From Whalleya microplaca (taxonomy: Eukaryota; Ascomycota; Sordariomycetes; Xylariales; Xylariaceae), in assembly GCA_022497155.1 (NCBI GenBank), contig MU385717.1, positions 496,001-560,000 on the forward strand: a DNA stretch of 64,000 bases, in the 5' to 3' direction. The notes below the pieces were generated by a model. That model searched no databases. It was not told the origin of the DNA and saw only the letters and a list, made by a program, of their open reading frames with translations. Positions 22,216 through 35,019 of this stretch are shown in pieces. Numbering within the stretch: position 1 is the stretch's first letter; each line of letters opens with the position of its first letter. A program made the position numbers and the translations under genes.

Positions 22216-22850
22216 GGCTGTGGAGTTTTGTTAGTCCTAGTGGTGTAATGAGTGAGTTCGAGCAAGCCACCTTGTCGTCAGCGGAAGAAGCCAATTCCGA
22301 TGGCTTTTTGGTCAATGTAGCAACATTTCACAGGACTCGGCAATGCAAGGAGGGGTTCTTTCGGGAAATACAGTATACCAGCTAGGTAGGATATGCAGTT
22401 AGCCCCAACTGTTTAGCGTTACACCCTAACTCTAAAATCGCGGTGACGGACTACTGGTATATAGGAAGTCTACTAGTTCTATCGGATATAACATACATCC
22501 GTTTCTCATATTAACAATATAACCAAAGTGCTGGTTTAGTCAAGAATAAGATCGCTGCAAGTCTGCATATGGTAGTTAAATAATACCGCTTCCAAAGATA
22601 TACAGGCTCATATGTCAGGCTGCTTAGCATAAGCGTTTTCATGAATGTAGCGCTCGATAGATCCTGAAGGACGGCGGTGGGGAGTAGCTATTTCGTCTTA
22701 TACATAGTTGTATAGGGAAAATAAACTCGATTATATATAATCTGATGAATAATCAATTGAAATTCAGATGGTTTAATAGAAAGAGCACTTACACTAGTTG
22801 AAGTTCCTTGCTGCCCCTGAATCATTTCCCCGGGATCGTAGGACGATAGC
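22216..22850. other. intergenic, no gene seen
   Basis: Promoter side of the SDR and 3' side of the secreted protein gene. AT-rich, short ORFs only. Confidence 0.6.
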
Positions 22851-23525
22851 TCAGACACCAATTGACTCCCCTAAGCTACAGGGTCCGTCGTGTAGAACTG
22901 TGTGGCCTGGGTTGATACCAGCCTCAACGGGAACTTGGAAGGCAATGGTCTCGTCGTTTCCCGGATACTGCGTTCTATGTCCCCAGCCCGAGATATCCTT
23001 CGTGTCGTCAGCATAAATGAGACCATACTTGCCCCCGTGAACCAAGGCGTCACCGGTGGCATTCGGTAAGCTGACTATACGGCGAGAACGTTAGTGAGTA
23101 AGCCTGCATCCATAAAGCAATTGTCTGCCCCTTTCGAGATATGGACCGAGACATACGGTGGACGACGCCACTGATGAACCAAACATATCTGCCGTCTTGT
23201 GTAAGCAGAAACCACTCTTTCAGACTAAGCAATAGAGTCCCCCAACTCACTGCTTGTACGGCGCGTTGTGCAAGCTGCCGTTGAATCTCGGCGGGATAAT
23301 TGTATAAGTCGCATTTGCCAAGTCGCCCATCTGGAGCGTTTGCGTGCCGGAAACCCCGGGCACGCTGGAGGTCGCGAACGGCGTTTTTAGCTGCCAGCAC
23401 TCAAAGACTGAAATATTGTCCCGACCCGTGATAGCCGTCAGGTTCAGGTATAGTTCTGCATGAGCGGCGGTGAGGAAGAAGACGCTCCAGGAGAGCAAAA
23501 CACTGGGGATCCCGAAGCGAACCAT
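22851..23525 (-). CDS. small secreted protein, 3 exons, 176 aa
   Basis: Exons 23251-23525, 23157-23188 and 22851-23074; introns 62 and 82 nt. A 23-residue signal peptide is clear (basic Arg3, hydrophobic LLSWSVFFLTAAHA, cleavage after AHA). The mature part has NLT, NIS, NAT and NGS glycosylation sites, a WFISGVVH segment split over an intron, and a C-terminal HDGPCSL with a cysteine that could pair with the earlier FECW cysteine. The pattern (beta-rich, one disulfide, length about 150-180) is common among fungal small secreted proteins of unknown function. I do not assign an activity. An effector or cell-wall role would be inference. Confidence 0.85.
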
Positions 23526-24987
23526 GACTACGATCTCAAGTTATAAGTTTGTAAGTCAAGTTGAGCCGAAACGGTGATAGTCAACTTGCAAGTGTATATT
23601 ACTGGAACGAAGACGAAAGATGCTACATAGTTAAGCTTTCACGACCCTGTTCCAGGGAAGAGTTGAGCTTATAAGTTAACCCAGAGCTCAGGCCAGCTCG
23701 CCCGGGATGGGAAATGAGCAGCATCGGTCTCCAGCATAACATCTGGGTTCTTTGCGGCACGACTACAATGCGCAGGGGTATTTATTGTGCTTTTCGGTAC
23801 GAATAAAACTACGCCATCCGTAGCTGATACACAGTCCGATCAGTGATACAAATAGCTTCAGGAACGTAGAAAGGTATAAATCATCCCAGAATAGGTGTAT
23901 ATGTATAGAAAATGATAGGCTACTCAAGTACCAGTACCAAATGAAACCCTAAATCAGTTGGTTAATGGCTATTCAATTATTAGATTGCTTAACAATGTAA
24001 AGTTAAGGTACAAGGCTAGTATAAAAGGCGCCAGTGCGGCATGACTCGCGAGCTTCGGCCAGCGTTTATCGCTTATTAGCGTGGAGCCTGGAATCTGGAA
24101 TCAGCAGCCTTGCCTTATCGGGAGAGAATGTATCCGGACGTTCACTTAGAGCAGTCTAGCTTCAATAAGATTGTCATCGACTATCCTACGTAAGCGGTGC
24201 GCACCGGGCCGAAAATACATGTAATAACAATGAATGACAACATATTTGCCTTTAGTCTTTCTTTTTGCTTGGTGTTCTGAAGAAGCGCCAACGGAACAAT
24301 TGTCTCGAAAACTACCTAACCCGTATGACGACTATACCGTAGTGACAAGCTGAGACTCATTGAACAGGTAACTCCGTTTGTTTATGAAAGACACTAGATA
24401 GCTAGGCTCAATCTTTGCTCGGGAATAAGGCCTTGATTGATCGTCTTACCTCATTGTGGATTCTAAGTATGTAAGCAATATAATTATGTAATACCTTAAG
24501 TAGGTAATTACTAACTCTCAAGGCTGGAAACTGGATATTGAGTCTCAACAATTCCTCAAATCTCCTCTAGTTAGTAGTGACGGTTTATTAATCACTCAAC
24601 AGGCTGAGCTATTCGAACGTCGGTAGGTAACGTTTTGCTCACGTCTACCGAAATAAAGTGTGGATATTTGGAACAGGTACTAAGAATAGAGCTCTTATTA
24701 GGTTTACACAAGAAAAATGTATGATTGGGAACGAGCCTGTATATGGGTATTTTTTTATATTCCCTCTATACACATAAGCTAGAATCAGGCATGTATAACA
24801 TACATATGGACACAGTTGTAACCTGGATAAATCGGCGTCACCTTCTCCTTCCGCGCACATTGCTTTGCGCCTCCTCCTCACTTTCTATAGCGCGCGCAAT
24901 GTCACTTAAGTGCCTTCATACCACGTACCTCGCATTATTGTATATCGTAATACTTTGAATTTGCCCTTGCCACTCCCCGATTATTAT
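23526..24987. other. intergenic, no gene seen
   Basis: AT-rich 1.46 kb between the start of the secreted protein gene and the 3' end of SDH1. Two overlapping short open stretches at 24645-24958 lie on opposite strands; neither has a domain or codon bias. Confidence 0.6.
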
Positions 24988-27282
24988 CTAATAGGTTCGC
25001 TTGAAGGGTGGAACGGCCTTGCATTCGTTCTCGTCCAAAGTCGTGCCAATTACGCGTCTGTATCCTAAATCAACCGGGCCGTGTGGTTTTCTTTGGAAGG
25101 TAAGAGTGTGCTTCATCCAGTTTACGTCGTCTCGGTCAGGGAAATCTTCTCGGGCGTGAGCGCCACGAGACTCTTTTCTGTTGGCGGCAGCTGTCGCCGT
25201 TTGGATGCTGATAGATGATTAGCTTTGTCTTTCAAAGTATGTTCGAGCTGTACTTACGCGCAAGTGAGTAAGTTTCTTAATTCGAGAGTCTCAACGAGAT
25301 CTGAGTTCCATATCATGCTGCGGTCCTTGATTCCAACTTGCGAGTATGTGCCGTCGATCTGGGTTACCCTCTTTACACCCTCATCCAAACTCTCTTGCAT
25401 ACGGAAAACGCTCACATCCGTTTGCATAGCCTTTTGCATAGCTAACCTGATCTCGGCCGTGCTCTTGGGGCCATCTGAATTGCGAATTTGGTCGAGTACC
25501 TCGATTGAGCCGGCACCAGCGTCGGCACTAATAGGCTTAGGCTTCTCACCAGGTGTGAAGTTATCCCGGATGGTATGCGAAACAGCACGGCCGAACACAA
25601 CGAGATCAAGAAGAGAGTTGGCGCCCAGTCGGTTGGCTCCGTGAACAGAGACACAAGCAGCCTCGCCACAAGCGAATAGACCAGGAACGACCTGGTCGTT
25701 TCCTTTATCGTCAACCGTGAGGACTTCACCAGTGTATCTCGTGGGAATACCACCCATGTTGTAATGAACAGTCGGCAGAACTGGGATGGGCTGCTTGCGA
25801 ACATCGACACCTGCGAAGATACCGGCGGTCTCGGAAATACCAGGTAAACGTTCGGCAAGAATTTCGGCAGGCAAATGACTCAGTTGGAGATAGATATGGT
25901 CCTTCTCAGGACCAACACCTCGTCCGTCCCGAATTTCCATAGTCATAGATCGCGAGACGACGTCACGACTTGCGAGATCCTTGGCGGTCGGTGCGTATCG
26001 TTCCATAAATCGCTCACCCTCGGAATTAAGGAGGTATCCACCCTCACCTCGTGAACCTTCGGTAATCAAACAGCCAGCGCCGTAGATGCCGGTAGGGTGG
26101 AATTGAACAAATTCGAGATCTTGGTTGGGGAGACCCGCACGGGCAACCATAGCCATACCATCACCAGTGCAAGTGTGCGCTGACGTACAACTGAAGTATG
26201 CTCGACCATAACCACCAGTGGCTAAAACAGTATTCTTAGCAAGGAATCGGTGCAGAGTGCCGTCTTCCTGGTTGTAGGCCACGACACCGCGACATTCGCC
26301 GTCTTCCATAATCAAATCGAGGGCAAAGAATTCGATAAAGTAGTTGGTGCTGTGTCGCAAAGATTGTCCGTATAGAGTGTGCAGCAGAGCATGTCCAGTT
26401 CGGTCAGCGGCAGCGCAGCATCGGTAGGCCTGGCCACCCTTTCCATACTTCTGCGATTGACCCCCGAAAGCACGCTGGTAACTAAAGGGAAAGATCAGAT
26501 GATTGGGCCACTCTCCCTGGCTGTTTCAGAACTCACATTTTCCCGTCTTCTGTTCTCGAGAACGGGCAACCGTAATTCTCTAACTCGATAATCGATGCGG
26601 GCGCCTCTCTCGTCATGTAGTGAATAGCATCTTGGTCGCCGAGCCAATCCGAGCCCTTCACGGTATCGTACATGTGCCATCTCCAGTCGTCCTCGTGCAT
26701 GTTGCCAAGAGCCGCATTGATACCGCCCTGGGCGGCGACCGTATGACTTCGCGTGGGGAAGAGTTTCGATATGCATGCGGTGTTAAAGCCAGCTTCTGCG
26801 AGACCGAAGGCCGCCCGCAATCCGGAACCGCCCGCGCCAACGACAATGGCATCGTATTCATGGTCCTATGCCGAGTCAACCACACACACTCCCTCGATGA
26901 CTCAAGTGATGGGGACTGCGCTGCGACGTACGATGACGGGATATTTACTGCTAACGTGAATGGGTGCCTCCTTCGCCCGCAGAGGGTTGTTCGCTATGAC
27001 CCGGGCTGCGTAGCAAGATACAGTTAGAACCAGAGTTAAAGCAGTCGGAGCGCAGTAAGAGCGCAGTAAGAACACGTACAGACAGGTCGCGTAGAGGAAA
27101 ATGATCGAGATTGGTATTTGGCTGCCCGCGAAAACTGTTCAGAGGCAATTAGGTTAGTGTCTTCAACTTCAGCCAAACAGAACGTGACGGCCAAGAATTG
27201 GAGACGATCCAGGATAATGGAAAGCGGGACAGCTCACGGTAAGGCCAGAAGCAAATCTCCTCATGGCTATTGAGGATGTCAT
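24988..27282 (-). CDS. SDH1: succinate dehydrogenase flavoprotein subunit, mitochondrial, 6 exons, 648 aa
   Basis: Exons 27238-27282, 27080-27134, 26932-27005, 26537-26865, 25258-26481 and 24988-25207. Complex II subunit that oxidises succinate to fumarate and passes electrons to the iron-sulfur subunit. Seen: a Ser/Arg-rich presequence ([17 protein letters not shown]), the FAD dinucleotide motif [19 protein letters not shown], the covalent-FAD His in [10 protein letters not shown], substrate-loop HPTGIYGAG and [39 protein letters not shown], and a C-terminal [16 protein letters not shown] followed by KPHGPV. Several N-terminal exons are small, so the presequence is encoded in three pieces. 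The start may be either ATG at 27282 or the in-frame ATG at 27264. The last intron ends the 1224-nt exon one codon before an apparent stop. Confidence 0.97.
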
Positions 27283-28010
27283 TGTGAATAGGAAAAAAGC
27301 GAATAGGGAGGAGGGGAGAGACGATGACACCAACAATGGATTGAGGCTCTTCTCTAGTTCCTCCTTTGAACTTCCGAAGGCAAAAAGTGATGATGCCGCG
27401 AAGTTGGACCGGAGCTTCCAGTCAATTGAAGACTGGAGCCAATAGCAGTAAATCTGATTACCGAGGGATAAAGTCGGCGTCTATAAGAAGTACCTTTGTA
27501 CCTACTAAGTAGCGCTCTTTATGACGGATGTGTGCCGAAGAGGCCGCGATCACGTGCTGCAAAGACATGGTTGTCCATATACCCGATTCAGCATCAGGGC
27601 ATTCCTGAAGTGGCATGTGCTGTCGCGGATTACATAACTGTATCTGTCATTGGATCCCTGGCAACTTCAAAGTTGTATATACGAACTTGCGAACGTGGCT
27701 GAAGGTAATAGAGAAACTACCGAATGAGTTTATTCGTTGTCTCCCAGCCATCAGTAACCCTATAACCAATTTATATTGTAGCCTGCATTTGGTATAATCT
27801 GATGTGCTAACGGATTCATGCCTCTTTCTATAAGCTAAGGTAAAGTAACCATGACTTGCAACTGTTTAAGTGCCTATAGCCACACCATGCTAATGCAAAC
27901 ACCAATTCTGAGTGTGTGTTTAAACCTGTCTTTGACACCTATCGATCAATGCACCCAAGGCCATCGCCACATCAATTCCCATCCTGCCATCATATCTAGG
28001 TACAAATCCT
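27283..28010. other. intergenic, no gene seen
   Basis: 5' side of SDH1 and 3' side of the PX-domain gene. Several short open stretches at 27263-28075 lack domain features; one at 27496-27702 begins in AT-rich sequence. Confidence 0.6.
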
Positions 28011-31000
28011 CTAGAATGCCAAAACCTGCCGCAGCATCTCGAGGAAGTTGTCTTTCAAGTGATGCAGCTCGCTGACCGGGGGCTTCTTCGGTTCTCCCGC
28101 ACTACGCTTGAGACGGTCCTGTCTCTTAGCCCTCCTCCGTCTCTCGGCTTCTATCGGGTCCAGCTCATCCTCCTGTTCCGCCTCCGCCTCATCGTTAGAG
28201 TCGTCCTCGTATTCCATTTCTTCTAAATCCATTTCGTTCAGCCCAAAGTCACTTGCGTGGAAACTAGTAAGGCCTGGCATACCAACGTCGGCTTCGGCTG
28301 ACCCTTCGGCGGCCATCTTCTGCCGAGTCTTGTCGTGGTGCCATTTCTTGCGGGCCTCTTGCCACGCAATAAGCTGATTGATCTCCTCGATCGCTGTATC
28401 TTTCTTCACAATTCCGCCGGCAACGCCTCCTTCGAAGAGAGCATTGATGTCTAGTGCTCCACCTGCTGGTCCGTTCCTCAAAAATTCTAGAATGCCCTCG
28501 ATCCAGCCCATGAGTTGCGTAAAGAGTCCATTGTCGTGAGTATGAACCTCGTGGACGAACTTGTAGAAGTTGTGCTCGTGCCGTTGACAGAGATCTATGA
28601 AGGCCTGTACAGTTTGGTTAGGATCTGCGGAGGCATCCTGTTCCCTGCACTTTTCAATAACCTAGACCACCTTGTTAGTAAACACAGACGAATTCCCCTT
28701 TGAAGAGTACGCTACCTGTATCATGTCATCAATGAAGACGGCGAAGTCCGTGATACTGCTATATACATTGGCCGACTTGTAGACTCTGACGAGGGGTTCA
28801 TAGAATATAGTAAAAAGATCGCGAAGGAGCTGTAATGTGACTGGCTCTTCGATGAGATTCAACATCATAGCCTTATCACGCTGTCTAGTTTGGAGTTTCA
28901 TCAGCTGTTTGAGGTAGGAGAACAGCTGAGCGCCTTGTTTGAGCTCTTCATCCACGTTCTCCACCGCATTATTGAAGGCAACATAGGCATTGTACAATCT
29001 TCCAATCTGGTCGGCGGTGAGTTGGGGGGTGAAAAGGTCGGACCGCAAAATAACAACGATAATATCTATGCTGTCTGATTCTGCTTCTTCCCGAATTGCG
29101 AATTTGACATGCTCCTCTGCCTCACTGAACTGCTTCAACTTATCCACGAAGACGTCATCTCCAATCTTGGAGGAAACGCCATCAATGGATTTCTGGTAGT
29201 TCCGGATCCCGTCGTGGAGTGTTAAGGAGAAGATTCTCTGCATCAGAGATCGAGACCCAAAAGGTTGCGCCAGGAAAAGATCCAGTACTCCGGACATGAC
29301 AGCAGCGGGATTCGCAATCCGAATCACGTTCTTCAGAATAGTATAAGGGATTAGCGAATGGATTCTCTTCAGTTGTGCAAATAACTCCGGTGAGTTATCT
29401 TCGGCGAGGAATAGATGGTAAATGGTTGCTGCCACTTCGATGCGGAGCCACTCGGCAAACTTCTGGTACTGAAGGCTTAGATCTTGGATAGTCTCCTTGT
29501 CTTTGATTTCCTGGAAGAGCATGGTGAGTCCGTTCCGTTCAACGATGTCCTGTCGGAACTGCTCCATGTATACGTCCAGTTCTGCTGCTCTTTTCTTAGC
29601 TATATCGTAAAATTGCTTCTGCTCTTCCATGCGCTTTTCGTCAACGGCTTTTCGCCGGAGAATATCCTCAACATCTTCATCTGTCGGCGTAAGTGGATCA
29701 TGTGTGAGGAACTCTTGGATGGCCTTAGTTTGGGCAATCTGGGGGTTATGAAGTAGATATCGCAAGAATGCCCTTAACGAAATGCGCTGGCTCTCACGCC
29801 AAAGAACCGTATTCTAATAGTGTCAGTCTCTGTTCTATAGCATGCTTGCGAGATCGGGCGAGGCTTACATCGAATTTTGGACTTGATACTGGGCTTAAGG
29901 CACCGTCCATAGATGGACGTGGGGAGGTACGATTAGAAGCTCCTGATCTGTTCCGACGATGATCTTGAACCGTCAAATTCTTCATTGAATTTGAAAACCC
30001 ATTACCTTGTGACGGTAGAGCGATGGTTGAAACAGATGAGATAGACGAAGTATCGGAATCGTTGGCACCATCTGTCGCGCGCGACATTAAGCCTGAGACA
30101 GACGTGCTGGATTTGTTCTTCTTTGGCAAGGGCGGAAATACTTTGCCTGGAAGTTCAGTCCTTAACTGTCGATGCAAACGTGAAAAGTCGCTATATCGCC
30201 TGCCTACGAAATATTCAGGCTCGCCTTTCCTCTTGATGCGCAGAAGGAACTCCTATGTTAATTAGTATAAAGATCTGTTATACTGGTCCCACGGGGACGC
30301 TTACGGTGTGTTTGTGACGCCTGATGTTTCTTTTGACAGTGGTAATGCGAACCCCTGCCACGTTGACATCCCATCCATTCACATAGTTGCCCTCTGGCAT
30401 AGTATTCAACATGCCGGTATCGATCGCATCTCTGTCGATGATCTCCATCTCCGCGAATCTTATTCGCTCTTCGAACCCAGAGGCCGTTGGAACTCCCGAC
30501 ACCATCATCAGCTCCACTAGCTTTCGACATTTTATAGCCAGTTTCCGGCGCTTGGTCTCTTCTAACCGGTCCTCGGATGACGAGATACCTTTGCTGGCAA
30601 AAGACTCAAGGAACTAGATATACGCGTCAGTCTGAAGCAGAGCGCGATAACCTGGTTATAACCACCTACGACTTGTAATTTGTCCTGCCAGAACTCCTTC
30701 TCTTTCGCCTTGTCCAGGAAGGGAAACTCGCGCACATGGTGTACGAATATATAGCGTAGGATAGGGAGTTCGGAGTCGTACGGCGAGACCTCTCCAAATT
30801 CAGACTTGAAGGGTGCGCCGAATCTGCGGAGTGCGGTGGGAGAGTTGAGTTCGGATATCTCCCAGTTGACCTGCTCAGAGATGAGCTCTCGTTTGAGGTC
30901 TGCAGTAAAATCACGGTCAGCGGCGACGGTGAAAAGTATAGGGTCGAGTACTAACAATGCTCTTGTTTCCCTGTTAAGGTGTGGCCCGGAGGAGGTACAG

Positions 31001-31070
31001 AACTGGCGTTCTGGACGGGGGCGGGAGAGGCGCGGGGCGAGCCATCTTGGCCTGAATCCACCGTAGACAT
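28011..31070 (-). CDS. PX domain protein with PX-associated N-terminal region and DUF3818 (Ypr097w/Lec1-like), 6 exons, 928 aa
   Basis: Exons 30956-31070, 30670-30899, 30305-30613, 29869-30252, 28716-29813 and 28011-28661 join to 928 codons. Residues about 38-190 match the PX-associated (PXB-type) N-terminal region (YLKRELISEQVNWEISELN, LPILRYIFVHHVREFPFL). The PX phosphoinositide-binding domain follows (about 195-265; GRRYSDFSRLHRQL and PPLPKK), then a Ser-rich linker and a long helical DUF3818 region (about 350-900; VLWRESQRISLRAFLRYLL onward), ending in an acidic then basic tail. Yeast Ypr097w (Lec1) is a lipid-droplet-associated protein affecting ergosterol handling. That role is only a transfer by homology. 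Exon 5 carries most of DUF3818. Confidence 0.9.
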
Positions 31071-33025
31071 TTCTGAAAGAACGAGTAGTCAGATATAATG
31101 CGTACCAACGGGTGTATTGCGAGAAGGGTGGTAAATGAAATGCTCTCTGGGGTTTGGAGAAAGCTTGCGCTTACATCAGGCAGGTAAGGTAAGTATACTT
31201 GTTATATGGTGTATTGTGTAAGTGCACAGCTTCGTAGGTGGGGCGAGCTTTAATTTCAAGGTTTGTCTACTAAGGTACACACCCCGATATCGTCAGCCAC
31301 AGACCGATAAACCTTCCAAGTTAGGATATTCAGATGGCGTGCTCAAAAGTCGACAAAGAGAAGGATATCAGAGCAGAAAAAAAGATAAAACTTAGAAAGA
31401 GAAAACCAGTCTGGCCTAGGAGGTAAGTACATGCTGACTTTAATGAAAGACAGCGCAGTCGCTAGCAAGTATGGTACGTATGTACGCTCAATTAGCAAGT
31501 AGCATCCAGATCCCTGAGATATAGTACATGTATACAAGACGTGTGTACTATCTATGTATGTACGACATAAGCACCTAACTAACGGTCGGCGCCTATAAGA
31601 TCCCAAGGTGACTATCCAGCTAGCTTCCAGTCCCTTGGGCTTGAGCTCTTTACGATCAAACACAGCTTAACAATACTTCAGAAAATCTCATCCCCCTCTT
31701 TTTAGTCTGCTCGGATATATGTGCCGATCGATGACAGAGGCGGTTTAAAAGCCTACATACGTATGGACTACTATCCTAGATCATGAGAAGGCCCTGTCGG
31801 GGAACCAATAGGCAACGAGGATATACAGGGTGGCTTAGGCGTGACGTCGACTGTGGCACCGATGCCGATCATGCGTAGTCTAGCAAGGGGGCTAAGGCTC
31901 GAAATGCAACTCCGTGAATGGTTGTTCCTGGGTATGCGGCATTCCCCATGAAATCCTGTTGAAGGATGGTCTAGGGATCTGAACGGAATGAGATGGTAGT
32001 TGGGCCGAGAATCATTATCATTACATCGATACACATAGTACAACGATTTCTGGCGTTATCGGTTGCATTTCATACTTGCATACTATGTATTGAGTTTGTA
32101 TGTACATAGTAGGTTAAGTATAGATGAGAAATTAAACCAACCAAATCTAAGCTGTCCATCATTAAACTCTCTCAAGCTGTATACTAAAGTCAGAGGCTGA
32201 GCATCTGAATACCTGGTGCAGTCTCCCTTGGCTTCAGCTGTACAGGGCAGAATGTTACGTTATCAATGCAGTAAGCGTCGTGTCAATATAATATTCGTGG
32301 TTTCATATGGAAGCTACATGTATGTATACCTTATTAACCAGTGGTCAGTCAGTACGAGGACAAAAAAAAGTCCTGTCAGCCTCTCAGCCTGTGTCAAGTT
32401 GTCAACCAATCAACCATGGCATAACCATGGCATGGAATGACCCTAGATATAGTCAGTATCTAAGTAGGCACCGGTATACTGTGTCAGGCCCTCTATGCGA
32501 TTGAATGTTCGTAGCTCCCAATAACACCCTACTGATGAAATATAGTCGTAGCACAATAAACAACTATAAAGTGGCTGTGAATGAAATTGTTGAAATACAG
32601 GATAAATGAGACTTGATTGACTTTAAGGTCCAGCTATTCTTGAGTGGCAGGTGGCCTGCTATATACACAATGCTACTGTTCGTGCCTTGTCCTGTACCAG
32701 TCCTTGACTCTCAACTCAACAGAAATAAATAGCCTTTTAAGTAGAACTTGAAGTTTTCTATTCGACTATATTAGTTAAAACTTCAACTATTATTATTATC
32801 TAGAATACGTAAGTAAAAATATTACTGTATAAAAAAAAAAGAAGGCTGTGGAAAATTAATTGCGTGGTCACGTATGTATGTCAGTGATTTAATCAAGCTG
32901 CTATACACGTACCTCTGTCTATATACTGCCTAAGCAACCTCCCTGGGTATCGATCCTGATTGATGTATGGGTATTAAGGCTCCAAGTTAACCTGATAATG
33001 AATAAATGTCGACCGTGATTAAAGT
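31071..33025. other. intergenic, AT-rich, no gene seen
   Basis: Nearly 2 kb between two minus-strand genes. Contains AT-rich stretches, short A tracts (about 32830) and GTATGTAC-type simple sequence around 31450-31560. No ORF shows domain features or intron phase. Confidence 0.6.
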
Positions 33026-34157
33026 TTATAACTCATCAAAAGCTCGGAACACTTCGTCCTCGCTGGACTCCTCGCCTCTCCTACTATTGAGGGCTTCCCT
33101 CACCTCGTCCGTTATGCCTACAGCACTTATGCTCTGATTCCCAACCAAATCGTCGATGGGTGGTCTTCCGTTACCATCGCCTGACGCTCGATTCGCGACT
33201 AGAGATACGTCTCCAGATGACGAAGCATACTGAACTCCGACAAAGAGAAGCATCAGCGAGAAGACTATCATGGACGTGATAATCCATATGAGCTTGAGGC
33301 GCTTCCTGGTTCTCTCCTGCCACTCCCTATCTGCGCGTTCCCAGCCCTCGATCCGTTCCCGGACCACGTCGACCCTCTTGCTCAGCGTCTGCACTTTGCC
33401 GCGGCCTGCGTATATACGTCCCTGTAGTTCTTCGATGCGTTTCTGCTGATCGTCGAACTGGCCGAACGCATTGACTTGCGCGTCTATCTCACTCGCCAAG
33501 CCTTGGGATTCCGTCTTGAAACTCTCGTTCACCTCCTGTGACATGCCTGCGAGCTCCTTCAGCGCGACTACGGTGGCTTGTAGCGTGCCGAGGTTCGTCA
33601 GCACAGCATGGTATGTATCGTCGAGGCGCGTTGTCGTCGCAATCGAGAACGTGTGTAAGTCCGCAAGAGATTTCCTCAACCCCCTGAGTTGTACTCGTTA
33701 GCTAAAAAGGAACTCCTTCTTAGGGGGGGTTATTGGAGATGCACGCTATTCTTGCTACTGCTTTCTCCTTTTCGACACGGAGCCTCTCCTCCTCGTTTAT
33801 CGAGTGTGGTTGCGAGGTGGCCGTTGCGACTGCGCTCGCAACATCGTCGGCGCCGGGATTCAGCATGCCTGTCCTGAGGTCCGAGTCGGTGTTCACGTAT
33901 GGAGTAGCGCCTTCGGAGTGTGGTAGCTCGAGAGCGCCCTGCGAGAAATGGAGCGTCGTGCTTGGGGAGACGGGAGGGCGGTCATCGCGGTCGCGATCTT
34001 TTCGCTGATGGAGGTGATGCAAATGGTGATATTTGGGCAACTTGATTGGCGAGGTCAGCTCAGTAATCGACCGTCTAACCTGATGGCGAGACTTCTGCGG
34101 CGAGGTGGCTGCATGTTTTAGTTGTTTTAGTGGTTCTGAATCATGATTTCTGGGCAT
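33026..34157 (-). CDS. coiled-coil protein with one C-terminal transmembrane segment, 2 exons, 356 aa
   Basis: Exons 33745-34157 and 33026-33683; the 61-nt intron has a CTAAC branch site but a weak GTGCAT donor. I do not recognise the family. The N-terminal 130 residues are disordered and rich in Ser, Pro and His (KYHHLHHLHQRKDRDRD). Residues about 140-270 form a helical, heptad-like region (LADLHTFSIATTTRLDDTY, QQKRIEELQGRIYAGR, RVDVVRERIEGWERADRE). A strongly basic stretch RTRKRLK then precedes one membrane helix (LIWIITSMIVFSLMLLFVG), and a 70-residue acidic tail ends in EDEVFRAFDEL. The layout suggests a protein anchored in an internal membrane with its long N-terminal part cytosolic, as in SNARE-like or nuclear-envelope proteins, but this is inference. 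Confidence 0.8.
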
Positions 34158-35019
34158 ATTTCCGCTGCGAGTGGCTTGATAGCTAGAACGTGATAGGCAG
34201 ACCTCGAAAAGGGCAACCGGCAGAAGCTAGCAGACCTCGCAGCTTGATCCCCGGAAGGTGTAATTGAAACGACTTTTAAAAGCCGGGAAGTTGGCGTGTC
34301 CAGGAAGACCCACCCTACATGTACTAGGTCAGCACCTACCTCGACCTACGTATGTATGTACATATTGATGGGCATACGGGATGGATGTAAGCACGCATAT
34401 GTAATTGTATGTGGGTGTGGACACTCCCACCTTTCACATGTCATTTGGGGAACCAAGGGCCACAGTACCGTAGATACGGTAGGTAACATGGATTTCTAGT
34501 ACCTGCGTATTCGTAGCTCGAAAAGATCACGAATTACTTACCTAGCAGCCTAGCAAGAATACAAAATAGATATATCACATCTCACCCAAGACTCGAGCCT
34601 GCGTCAAGTACTTCTATTGTGTCACCGCGGGCTGCGTTCTATACCTGAGCTGCTAGGCTATCATAATCATCATAACATAGCCTATCATCGGTATTTTCCC
34701 AGCTGATTGCTGTATGTCCCCCTATTGGCGGCACTTCCGCTACACCCAACGAAGAGATATCTAGGTACCCGACGCTGCCAGTCCCTCGCATAATCATGAA
34801 GAGATCAGGTCCCAACCTCCGGCCGATTTCGTGTCCCCAAGATCCGCCTGGAATAAAGCATAGAACAAGGACAAGACCTGGAGCCCTAGCCCGAGCCTGC
34901 ATCCCGAAATCTGCTGTCTCACTTGGCCCGCGGGTCTCGAGGCTCGCTACTCGCTACTGGGCAAACGGCCCGCCGCCCATGCGTAAACGTCTTGCGTAGG
35001 ATCAATCAACCAAATCAGC
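34158..35019. other. intergenic, no gene seen
   Basis: Between the coiled-coil membrane protein and CGR1. The short open stretch at 34639-34902 has no recognisable motif. Confidence 0.55.

Noticed and set aside
19169..23525. possible secondary-metabolite cluster (exporter, SDR, regulator nearby)
   Set aside because: There is no polyketide synthase, peptide synthetase, terpene cyclase or other backbone enzyme within the window.
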